In this document: positions 22,637 through 32,726 of the stretch, piece after piece
Layout: every line of letters begins with the position of its first letter
Position numbering within the stretch: the stretch's first letter is position 1
Source: Phlegmacium glaucopus
Taxonomy: Eukaryota; Basidiomycota; Agaricomycetes; Agaricales; Cortinariaceae
Length of the DNA: 64,000 nt
Reading direction: 5' to 3'
NCBI GenBank assembly: GCA_015039465.1
Contig: MU130497.1
Span: forward strand, 31,942-95,941
Position numbers and translations under genes: made by a program
Notes under the pieces: model-generated
What the model was told of the DNA's origin: nothing
The model's input: only the letters and a program-made list of their open reading frames with translations
The model's database searches: none

Positions 22637-22930
22637 TTACAATGGTGATTTGTAAGCATTATTGAGTAAGCTAAATCTCCGATCGGCTCTAACGGCCAGT
22701 TGCTGCCACATTGCCTGTTTGCGTTTGGCATATGCGGTGACCCCGGGGGTACTGCACGAATGCATACCCCACTTTTGACGATTGTAGGCAAAAAATGCCA
22801 CAGTCCACTGCATCTCATATCTAGTTAATGTAACCTCCTCCTGCCATCTCATGAGTTGGGCTCAAGCACGAAGCCAATGGACTCGTTGAACTATTGAAAA
22901 GTTAATAACGATCAAGTATAATATGACAAT
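22637..22930 (-). pseudogene. KDZ transposase C-terminal tail (normal orientation)
   Basis: On the minus strand an AG acceptor at about 22905 is followed by VQRVHWLRA, a TGA where CGA is expected, AQLMRWQEEV, and then LTRYEMQWTVAFFAYNRQKW and TAYAKRKQAMWQQL. This is the characteristic end of basidiomycete KDZ (Kyakuja-Dileera-Zisupton) transposases. It is the natural continuation of the core encoded in the mirror-reversed block to its right, but with the orientation in which the sequence is supplied the two cannot be joined. Confidence 0.7.
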
Positions 22931-22970
22931 GACTTGCATTCCAAGACACTGTCATCGGCACCGGCAGTCA

Positions 22971-24895
22971 AGTCAGCAGCTAAGCCTAGGCGATGACCTC
23001 CTGCTGTTTGCCAAATCCAGGAGAGTTTTAGTTGTGTGGATCCTGGTTCATTGGGATTGATAATTGCCGTGCTGGCCTTCACATGGACGACTTACCTACC
23101 TACTAGGATACGCCGTACACGGAATTATAGGTAGTGTAAGTGTCAAGGTCGACTAAGTCTCTCTGTCTACCCACATATTTACACACAAACAACGGCTACC
23201 GTTGAAGTTCCGGCTAGTACAGGCCGTCTTCTTACGTCGTCCGTTACACACCGATAGTCTCCCGTCACCCTACTAAGGTTTCTTACTCCTTATACGTAGC
23301 AAAGACTTTAGGCGTTAACTTTCCGAGTACCATACACGTAGTACTCTACCGGCCACGGCCGTAGTTACGAGTAAATAAAATAAATAAACTTTCTTCCGTG
23401 GGACACTTTTGTGTAAGTCCCGGTATTACTTGAGGAACGTCCGTAGGTTTCGTACGCTACAGTGTCCACACCATCCGTAACGAACACGGGCCGTGCCGAC
23501 AATACGTGGGTTACGGGAGCATCTGGAGAAGTTTCCCCTTGTCGTTTTCTTACATCTAAAACGGAAGGATTTTCGAGATTGCAGTTGGGCTCACCTCGGT
23601 CTCGTTCCCCATGAGGACTAAATACTATAACGGACGGTCATAAAGCAAGTAAATGTTCTGGCCTAGCCGTCGGTGGAGGGTAAGCCGGACCTTCAGCTTC
23701 GTCGGTAGCCTGAGAAGGTACAGGTACGTGTGTTTCTGCTCACAAAGAAGGCCATACGGTGGAGGAAATAGGGTCCCCGGCCACAACAACGGCCACTTTA
23801 GAACCTCAGAGAAACCAGGAGAGAGTTAAGGTAAAGTGGGTGACTTACGCACCCCCTGCCGTTGGGATCGTGTGGCCCGTCTCTACAATCTACTGGTGCG
23901 TCGGTTAAGGTTGGTGTTCTTTTACGAGCCGTACCAGTGTTGTGATACGTTTAGCTTGTCGTGTCGTTAGTTATACGAACTTGTGCGAGTTAGCATGATG
24001 GTTTTAGATTGTCAACTCCGCCCTGTCTGTCGTCACCTCTTTACCTCCTCACTATAACTCTCTCGCCTCCTCTTTGCGGGGGACCTGTAATGTCGTTACC
24101 TGTATATGCCACGCTTCAACTTGTGCGTACGTGGCCGTAAGCCGTACGACGGCCGGCCGTAGTGGCCGCCTGGAGACCCAATGACCTACCTCAATAGAGA
24201 CCGACAGCTCCTCTTTGTCACTCGTTAAGAAGAGGGTAATTGTACTCGTAAAGCTACTTGTTGACAGTCCGAGGTTTAGGTTCGTTTCCAGGTTGTTAAC
24301 CCGGCTCGGTGGCCTTCATGCCTGGCCGTCTGGTAGCTTTTCCTAGCCCTCCCTGATTGACGGGAGTACGAAGTCGAGTTCGTTCGCGTCGTTCACCGTC
24401 TTCAGTATCTTTAATTACCGGTTGTTCAGTAACTGTGACTGAACACCCTGTAAACCCTACTTTAGTAGTTACTTGGTCACGGACGGTCACTACTACGACG
24501 AGTTGCCGGACCTGGCCGTAGCCGTGACCGTGGTAGACTGTAGGTGGCCAGTGGATAGCCGGGATTAGGTTAACTCCTAGTTCATGAGTGTGATGGCAGG
24601 TTACCGTTGTGATCGCGTCACATAGCACTTGAACTCACAAGGGTAGCGTAACGTCAACGACTTGTGGTGAACTTGGTTTAAACTTTGGAGTAACGACTCT
24701 TTTCGAAGGTCAAAAGAGTACAGTAAGCGTAAAGCGGTGCATTTCCACAATGCTGTGCTAGGTCCCGTCGTCAATTCTTTGATTTATACGTCTAACGGGA
24801 TGTGACGGCTCACATAAGGGCTACGGCCCGTGCACAGAACCGGGATCCACGGCTCGGCCGCTGAGTCCGGGCCGACTCTGACGAGGCCGGACTGC
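22971..24895. pseudogene. KDZ transposase core, mirror-reversed (readable only in the plain complement)
   Basis: Neither strand encodes a protein here when read 5'-3'. Complementing without reversing and reading left to right gives a KDZ transposase: FVADGNFKADHVRQKNAAGN with WLSEG (about 23175-23260), a GT-AG intron at about 23333-23395, TGVVGIACARHG, LIYDIACQYFVHLQDRIG (about 23620-23668), GLFHVHAHKDECFF and PGAGVVAGEILESLW. After a one-base slip at a run of five G comes HRAEMLDDHAANSNHKKML, then QVAEVIEINGQQV and a C-terminal KSFQFSHVIR...CRVYSRCR segment. The D of DGNF, the D of YDIACQ and the E of GEILE fit the expected acidic triad. The left boundary is only known to lie in about 22930-23000. 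Confidence 0.85.
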
Positions 24896-24920
24896 AAAAA
24901 AAAAAAAAAAAAAAAAAAAA
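24896..24920. other. 25-base A run between two mirror-reversed pieces
   Basis: It separates the reversed KDZ core from the reversed copy of repeat A. Like the run at 12120, it sits exactly at a discontinuity and is likely a placeholder for unsequenced bases. Confidence 0.6.
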
Positions 24921-25330
24921 CGGTCACACAGCGCATGGCCACATACTCACGGCCACACAGGTACGGCTACACATACGGCCGCATACGTCGACTACACATA
25001 CCACATACGGCTTAATGGATACGGCCACACATACGGCCGCATACGTCGGCTACACATACCACATACGGCCACATAGGTACGGCCACACATACGGCCACAT
25101 AGGTACGGCCACACATACGGCCACCATATCTACGGCCAACTGGTCGACTACATTAGTGTGGCCCCCACCTAGACTTTGACCGTCAGCCCGCGTCCGTCGA
25201 CGACAACGGCCACGGTCCAAGCTGAGTCCCACCGCCATGTTTTGCGTCCACTGACCTTAGAAAGTTTGATCTATCGTAAAAGCTGACGTGACATCTCGTA
25301 ATGCTCTCTGTTTTTGAAACATGTTTATTT
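24921..25330. repeat. Mirror image of repeat A
   Basis: Reading backwards from 25330 without complementing gives TTTATTTGTACAAAGTTTTT and continues as a close copy of 20092-20565, with an internal deletion and scattered substitutions. Coordinates sum to 45422 near the start. For example, 25321 back to 25304 reads ACAAAGTTTTTGTCTCTC, identical to 20101-20118. Confidence 0.9.
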
Positions 25331-25797
25331 GCTGGTGCCCCAGGGTGCACTAGGCACCAGCACTCTTATTCCTGGCATCATGGCCGGCACCTCACATCAG
25401 CACCATCAGGGCCCTACAATGTTCTCTGGCCTCTACATGTGGGGAATGCCGGTCCTCGGAAATGTGCCTCTCGGAGGTGTCCTGCGATTTGATCAGGCTG
25501 GGAAATGTATTTCTATCATTAGTTTAGATCACCTTAGCCCCCAAGGTACATATACATGTGCATATACCAGCCCTAGGCCCTTCCTGTGGCCTAGGGATGA
25601 GACCGGAGCCGGCAGCGGCATACACAGTCGGCATTCTGAAGGCATTCCTTGAGTCCGTGGAGCACGGCACACTGTGTATTTCTATATATGGTAGGCGATA
25701 TTCCTGGATTCGAGGTGTTCCGGGAATGCATACCATACGGCACACTGTGGCCGTTCCGGGAATCGTACCATACAACACACTGTAGTGTCCTTACCTG
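25331..25797 (+). repeat. Repeat B-type block (467 bp), copy 2
   Basis: A direct, normally oriented repeat of 20566-21032. Its left neighbour is the beginning of mirrored repeat A rather than its end. Its right end abuts the truncated gypsy gag at 25798. Confidence 0.8.
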
Positions 25798-26918
25798 TGG
25801 CCTTTAGCGGAGCTTGCCTTGGCAAGGTTACAGTCAGGAACACGATGTCCCAGCTTGCCACAGAAAAGAAAGAGTTTATTATCCATCCGGCGTTGCCTTT
25901 CTTGCTGGGTAAGTCTACCCCGCGAGTCCAGCTTGCCTTCTAGATTAGGTTTAGGAGGAGCAGAAGTGGAAGCCTTACCGGAGTCTGCGGGCTTAGAAGA
26001 CTTTTGATCTGAAGGCCAAGACTGTTTACCGGAACTGGAAGAAGGATTGGAAGAAGAGGGTACAGAGGAGGATGAAGAAGGAGTGGAACCCTTTGGAGGG
26101 TTTTGGCGTTGCTATGGAGCAGGTTCCTGAGAACATTCTTGCATATGTTCCCAGTAGCAAGCATCGGCATTTTGAGCTTTTTGACACATCACGGTTAAGG
26201 ACCGGGGCTTGCCATCACCTTTAGTAATTTCATCCTTGATTCGGGAAGGTAAACCTTCGTAAAACCAATACCTCAGAGCAGGCTCACCCCAAGTACAGCA
26301 GACTGCCAAGGAGTTGAACCGGACTAAGTAATTGGAGATACATTGGCCGTCCTTCATTTGGAGATTGGTGAGTTCGTGTTCTACGTCGGCGGACTTGTCG
26401 TAAGGACCAAAGTTGGACTGAAGTTCGCTGATGAAGAGACCCCAATTTTCAAGCCAAGACGGAGGCTCGTTGGTGAGACCGGAAATTCCAGGTTCAAACC
26501 ATTCCTGAGCAACGTCCTGGAGATAGGACAAAGCAAATGTTACTCGCTTGGAGTCATCTCGGAATGTGTTGGAAGAGCTCCGGAAATAGAGCCTGCACTA
26601 GAAAAGAAAAGCTTTTAGTTTCTTAGGATCCTTACCCATGAAGGGTTCGGGCTCTCTAAGTCTGCCAGCTGAATCAGACTTGGCTGAAGATTTCCCGAGG
26701 GAATTTAAAGCAGAAACGAGTTCATTGATATGAATAGATGAAGACTCAACTTCGTCCATAGCCATCCGAGGTTCATTGATAAGACTAGCCTCTTCGACTG
26801 CATCGGGAATTGGAGTCTGCCTAGTAGGAGTATTTTCATGGGACATGTTTTGTTGTATTGGTAATTGAGTTTTGGAAGTTTTGGAGCGAGTTAGCATAGG
26901 AGTGGGTGAGAAGTTCAA
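25798..26918 (-). pseudogene. gag: Ty3/gypsy Gag, second copy (decayed, 3' truncated)
   Basis: It reads leftwards from MLTRSKTSKTQLPIQQNMSH through INELVSALNSLG, LREPEPFMGKDPKKLKAF (then a TAG where CAG is expected near 26596), QEWFEPGISGLTNEPPSW and a Ser/Pro linker. It ends in a zinc-knuckle remnant FCGKLGHRVPDC that lacks the first cysteine. It is preceded on its 5' side by the LTR at 26925-27485. The element is cut at 25798 by the B-type block, at the point matching 5462 of the first copy, so pol is missing. Confidence 0.85.
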
Positions 26919-26924
26919 ATATAC

Positions 26925-27485
26925 TGTTAAGTTTAAAACAAGGAAGTCACGTTGGAGTTACTCCAGAACAAGTAAGCAGAAAGGACATTGGCCTCAGCAT
27001 GTGTGCTGTGCCGCCCAGCTCCTAAAGTGTCCTGATTTTGGAACTGGAAGAAGAAGGAATAAGACGGAAGACCTTAGTGACTTAGAGGAGGAACAAGAGG
27101 AGGAAACAAAGTTGATATTCGAACTGAGGGAAAACATACAAGTTTTGAGTACTTAAATAAATAAAGGAATAGCAACCGAAATATAAAAGATAAATATAAG
27201 TGCTGCGTTCTGCTCCCGTAAAGGTCCTGCATTCTTGGGTGAATAACCCATGGTGGGTATGCTGACTGATAGTGGGAAGGATGATGACAAAGAATAGTGG
27301 TAGTGGTGAAGAAGTGGTAATGGGTTTGGAGTATAGACAGAGGAACCGGAATGACATGGAAAAGTCTTGGAGTTGAACATAGGAAGAGTAGTTTGGGATA
27401 TAAGGGAAGGCACTGTATGGAGTACGGACTACCGGAAACAGCTCCAATGGAGCTGGACCGGAGTAACATATGATGGAATGTAACA
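26925..27485 (-). mobile_element. 5' LTR of the second gypsy family A element
   Basis: Ends TGTTAAG and GTAACA, same family as 3831-4407. It is inserted at the edge of a segmental duplication: the sequence beyond it (TTTGGCTTGAAAAG) continues in the other copy at 32731 after GGAATCATA, marking the insertion point. Confidence 0.85.
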
Positions 27486-27976
27486 TTTGGCTTGAAAAGT
27501 GCTGTTGATTGCACTATTTTTCTTGATTCTCCTGATTTTTTTGAGGATTTGCAAAAAATTTGAGGGTAGAATTTTTTGTACCTCAATTTGAGGGAAATCA
27601 GCTTGTGAAAATCTACTCAAATGGTGCCTATTATGATGTTCCCATGATAAAAAGGGCCATATATCATATTGTGACTTGTAGATCTACAGCCAAATATTTT
27701 TGTTGACTTTGTTTGTTGTGACTGTATGATGGTCATATAATGTAGGAATTAGGAATTAGGATATAAATATGAAATCATGCTAGTGCTGTCCTGTCATCCT
27801 CCAACAGCTTATCTACATAGTACCACTGAATTACTCATTGAGGCATTGAGGTCATCTGAGAGAGGGGAATCATACTTCCTGGTGGTCAATGATCAATCAG
27901 GTATCTCTGATGATTGCAATTTGTTGTCTCCTTTGTTTGGCAAGGCATGAAATCACATGTCTATTAAAATCTTATG

Positions 27977-28504
27977 TAGTGATGGGCAGGGGTACAAGGG
28001 TAAGGGTAAGGAGGGTCAGGGTCAGGGTACAGATTTTTTGACCCTTGAAAAACCCTTACCCTTCTGGAGGGGTCAGGGTATTTTTGGGAATTTTTATTTC
28101 TCTGATATCAGAGTGATCTAACTGTTGTGTATATATAAAATTGACTTTAAATCAGAGAAAAAGCAATCTAAAGAGGCCTCACTGCTTTCACAACAATCAG
28201 TAGCTTAAAATACTAGTCAAACCCTCTCTATTTCATTTAAAATCTATTGCTAAACACCTTTAACACCCTGAACATGTGTTAAATAATAGCTACTTTGAAG
28301 GCTCCTTTGGATTACAAAGTTTGAGGAAGGATTTGGACCAAACCCTTGCACTAAACCCTGCTGGGGTTTCTTACCCTCCAACCCCTCAGAAACCCTTACC
28401 CTTACCCTCCAAAACCCTTACCCTCAGCCAAGGGTAAGGGTTTTTGGAGGGTAAGGGTAATGGTCAGCCTAATTCCACCCTGGGGTTACCCTTGACCATC
28501 ACTA
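27977..28504 (+). mobile_element. Non-autonomous hAT-like element, 8-bp target duplication
   Basis: 528 bp with ends TAGTGATGGGCA and (complement of the right end) TAGTGATGGTCA, typical of hAT elements. A perfect 8-bp duplication ATCTTATG lies at 27969-27976 and 28505-28512. The inside is rich in GGTAAGGGT-like units near both ends. The paralogous site near 33145 lacks it. No transposase is encoded. Confidence 0.9.
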
Positions 28505-28739
28505 ATCTTATGCAGAGGACTGTAAATCCTGGGTGTCTAAGGAGTACATTATTGATTGAGGGGTGGTGATGTTGATTGATTAATGTTTTTTTTTGATAAT
28601 GAGTGGAATGAGTGGGTAGGTTGTGGTGTACGATATAAAGAAAAGGATAGGGATTGTTAGAATATATACCCGGGGTCTATAGTAATTAAATATTGAAAAA
28701 GCAAAGGAATGAAAGAAAAAAAAAGGGGCAAAAGGCCGT

Positions 28740-31067
28740 TCAATTCATCAAACCTTTGATTCTTCCATACACAATCAGATCATCCAACTTGATAGATTGG
28801 ATATTATTTTCCACATTTCCATTTTTCCTCCAATCCTGGACCATCGCCTTTGCTTCTACAGCAGGGACCTTTTCTGATTTCGTGCCCACAGTGATATGTA
28901 GCCTCTCCTGAACCTCATACGGCAACTTCGATACGAACTCATGACCCTCTTGAACTTCATCATCGGAACCTCCAGAAGCAGAACCTTCAAGATCAAAATC
29001 TTCAACCATAATCACCATCACGTGTCCATCCCATACCACATTGCTCAATCTTCCTTTAAAGAGAGGTGTAGTCTTCATCTCATGTAGAGCAGCGCATCGA
29101 TCCCATAGTTTGCGTTCTTGGTTGATAGAGTTTCTATGTACGATTGTGACATGTGGTTGTTTGGTTACTCGATTGTCAGCTTTCAGTTTCGTCCAGAAAT
29201 CTGTGTTCTCGTTTGCCAGGATTGGATCTAGTAGTTCTTCTAGATCCACCTCAGGAAGTAGACCGTAGTATCGCGTGTCGAGTTTCTTCTTGTCTTTCGG
29301 ATGGTCAGGCAGGAGCATAACCCTTCACTACATCCAACGCCTCCTGGATCTTCTCATCAGAAGGCATCTCCAATCCTAATACACTGACACATCCCTGCAC
29401 GGCTCGTCTAACTGCATCCTCCAGCGACTCTCCGAGTTCCATCTCTACGATGTTATCAACCTCGCTGGGAGTGAGCTCTTGGGTAGAGTTGATGAACATC
29501 CAAATGACTTCTTCGTGAGATTTGGTACATCAGAAAAAAATAACCTTGGCCTGGCTGGCTCTGGCTGCCCTGGCCTGCCCTGGCCAGCCCTGAACATCTT
29601 TGGCTAGGTTTAAAAATATGAAAAAATGCTAACAAATCACAGAAATATTTATAGCACCCAATTCCAAAAAAATTAAACAATTACATAAGACAGATGCTGA
29701 GATATTAAAGATATTAAAATAATTTAATGTCTTTAATATCTCAGCATCTGTCTTATGTAATTGTTTAATTTTTTTGGAATTGGGTGCTATAAATATTTCT
29801 GTGCTTTGTTAGCATTTTTTCAGATTTTTAAACCTAGCCAAAGATGTTCAGGGCTGGCCAGGGCAGGCCAGGGCAGCCAGAGCCAGCCAGGCCAAGGTTA
29901 TTTTTTTCTGATGTAGATGTGTCTGCACATAGAGATTGATGATTATCGCCACGTTCTTGGACACGATGGTCGAAGATCCGATGTATTGTAGCGCGGGGTA
30001 GATCAAGAGACCAATTGAGAGCGAGGAGACACATGGGGTCAGAGAATTTTGAAGTCGCATCTCAAAGAGATTGTCTGTGTTCCTTGAGGTGGTTATTCCT
30101 ATCGTAGGAGTGATATGAGTGGGAATGTAAAAAAGAAGAGATGAAAAGCATTACTTGTCTGCGATCACGACATCATGTTTGTGCAAAAGGTCAACTACTT
30201 TTTTGATGAATATTGGTGTGGCTTTTTTGGCATGGACATTGTCGCTTTGAGTATGACCGAATCCAAAAATATGAGCTAGAGCTAAAGAAACCGAGGTTTT
30301 GCCTGCTTTTAAAGGAAAGGAAAGGTAAGAAAGGTAGAAAATATATGCAAAAAAGAGATTGAAAAAAACGCACCACATCCAGGAATGGCTACAGGTACGA
30401 TGATCGTCTTGCTAAAAATTTTGTTGGCCACCACAGGTTCTCCAGCCTTCTCATCCACAGTCCCTAGCTCTTTCACACCCTGCTCTGTTTTTAAAAACTC
30501 CAAAAACTTCTCCCTAGTCGCAATAATCCCCTTCCCTTTCGAGTACTCTGTAAACGACGCTGGATCATTTAAAATCTCCTGTATAACCCATTTGACATAC
30601 ACCTTCGTCTCGGCTCTCTTCATCTTGGACTTAGGAAGGGTTGAAGGTGTCATTGGACCTTTGGCAGACAACAACAACTTGGTGACCTCTCACCAATTGC
30701 AATACATTATGTATGGTTCATCAAATTTGACCTTGAAGAAAAAGGAAGAACCAGGCTTGTATGGCGATGCAGCTACGTCCCCCCCCTTTCCATTCTTCGA
30801 TGTGGGTGGTGCGGTGACGTGTGTGCGGACAACAAACCCTTCTACTGCTTCTCCATTCCATTCCCCCCTCTCAGCACAACTATTTGTGAAATCTCTAACT
30901 TCTTGGATGGTGTTAAGATTTATGGTAGGAGTTTTGATAAAACCCCATTCGTCAGCAAAAATGTCTATGAGTTCGGTTGAAAGGGTTTTGAATTCCTTGG
31001 AGCGTACATTGAGACCGTGTAGATGAAGACCGGTTTTTTCAAGCGGGTATCCGAGAACGTGAACAAG
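28740..31067 (-). pseudogene. tRNA ligase pseudogene (5'-truncated duplicate)
   Basis: It is nearly the same sequence as the gene at 33412-36101 but lacks the first exons, so the N-terminal adenylyltransferase with its nucleophilic lysine is missing. An 11-bp deletion near 29310 shifts the frame ahead of the phosphodiesterase domain. A 386-bp palindromic element interrupts the coding sequence at 29528. The HVTIVH and HITVGT motifs of the phosphodiesterase domain are still readable, as is the middle part before the kinase. Some transcription is possible, but a working ligase is not. Confidence 0.9.
29528..29913 (+). mobile_element. 386-bp palindromic (foldback) MITE, TA target duplication
   Basis: The two halves, about 193 bp each, are almost perfect reverse complements with no real spacer. 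The ends are CATCAGAAAAAAATAACC and GGTTATTTTTTTCTGATG. TA flanks both sides (29526-29527, 29914-29915). The paralogous ligase gene reads TTTGGTAGATGTG at 34200, the exact empty site. The ends resemble those of element Y (CATCAGGAAAAA). Confidence 0.95.
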
Positions 31068-32726
31068 CAATGAGCTACAAATTTGAAGTTGAGTTTTATT
31101 GTTGTTTACTGTGGAGTATTAAATAAAATTATGTAATCTATGGTAGTGGCGGTGATATGATTTAAATCTGCATAAGCATGGTTTTTGCAAATTTTATCTA
31201 TTATTTCAGCATGAATATTAATTAATGCACCAATAACTTGTTAATACAACTGATGATTAAACAAGGGAATTAGAGTTGTCTACCCTACAACTGGTGATTA
31301 GACCTATCACTGTGTGACTTAAATGCATATAGTTAACAACTATGGTCAAGGGAGTATTATTTGTTATGCTACAAATTGCATGTCTGGATTAAAACCAATA
31401 AATCCATGATTATCCTTATAGACTTGGCACATGAAAAGTTAAATAGACATTATTGGGTTAGCAAATGTCATGTGGTGTGAGTGTGGAGCAACAGAATATT
31501 ATTAATAAATATTCAGGGGAAGGTTGGTGCCCTAGCAACAGTAGGACTAAAAATAACCAAAGTGTGATCTGGTGGGAATAGATGATCTGAAATGATCAGG
31601 GGTGATCAGCAGGGGTAGTGATCTAAAATTATCAGAACCATGGTTTCCACAGGGGTACAGTTACCATCAAGAGGGGTGGAAACTACCTAAAACAGTGGAA
31701 TGAAGCTAAAAATAGGCAACCCCTATCTTTTCAGGCACAAAGAGTGCACATGGTGCCAGAACCAAAGTAAAGGTACCAGGAACCAGTATATCTATTTTTG
31801 GACTATTGTTTATTTTTAAATATGTGAATTGTATAAAATACCCCCAGGACTTTGTAAATAGTTAGAAAATTAGATTCTTTCTTTCCCCCCCTCATTTGCA
31901 ACCTAGTACGGCTCACTGTCTTAGACATTGAGCAAGAACACTTGTTTTTGAGATTTGGGTATTGAATATTAAAATCAGTTTCTCAGTGTGTTAGTAACTA
32001 GTTGTGACTAGTTGTGAATTGTTGAACTTGTATTGAAGTCATAGCAGAAGGCTTAGAGTCTTCTAGTGTATGCAATATTGTGAAGTTGTAACAAAGTCTT
32101 GGACTTGTGTGTACACAGTTTTAAATCAATCAGAAAAGTCTTAGGAATTCTTTTACTGATTTGTTGGTGCAAGCCATAAATTGCAAAGTGTTTTAAAAGT
32201 TTGATCATCCTTAAATTGATCCAGATTATTGTTGTTGTTGTGTGTGTTAGTTGAAGAGAAATTCAGAAATTTTGGAAAGGTTATACTTTCTAGAAAACCC
32301 AAACTCACATTATAAAATTGTATAAAGTATTGATTGGATTATTGTTTTGAGTAGAGATTTGAGAATCTTGAAATACACATTTTCTCAATCAGCTCTGTGC
32401 AGTTACATCAGCGGGAGTCATATTTCAACACATAATAAGTTGATAACTTTGAACTACTTATCATGACATTTCAAATATCCTCAAGGTCACTGCTGACCTG
32501 TTCTCTGGTGTCAGACTTGAGTTGTGGCTCAACCACTGAGTGTTCAGAAGAGGATGGCTTGGGAATAGGTTTGGATTGATTCTTTAGCCCACTGGTGCTT
32601 CTGTTTTGCCTTTTGCAATGTCATATTGGCATTTTGGTGAGCTATGCAGTAAGGACTTTGTTTGTTTCTGTTGATTTTGTATAATATATTCTGCACCAAC
32701 CAGTTGTTGGAATATTTTTCTTTTTT
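31057..32726. other. Spacer between duplicates, LTR-like DNA
   Basis: AT-rich non-coding DNA. A stretch from TGTTAATACAAC (31239) to TCATATTTCAACA (32430) has TG...CA ends, and a possible gag-like start MTFQISSRS lies at 32462. It could be a 1.19-kb Copia-type LTR with a short internal remnant. No second LTR is present to prove it. Confidence 0.35.

Larger units (their letters stand above)
27486..31056. repeat. Segmental duplication, copy 1
   Basis: Matches 32727-35355 in the same orientation. It includes the 3' flank and all but the first part of a tRNA ligase gene. It differs by a hAT-like insertion (27977-28504), a palindromic MITE (29528-29913) and point changes. The break lies inside the ligase gene, after GGGTATCCGAGAACGTG. 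Confidence 0.85.

Noticed and set aside
22971..25330. Ordinary inversion (reverse complement) of the KDZ region
   Set aside because: The minus strand read 5'-3' gives no KDZ protein and no match to repeat A; only the uncomplemented reverse does.
28740..31067. Second functional tRNA ligase
   Set aside because: It lacks the adenylyltransferase exons and has a frame-shifting deletion and a 386-bp insertion.
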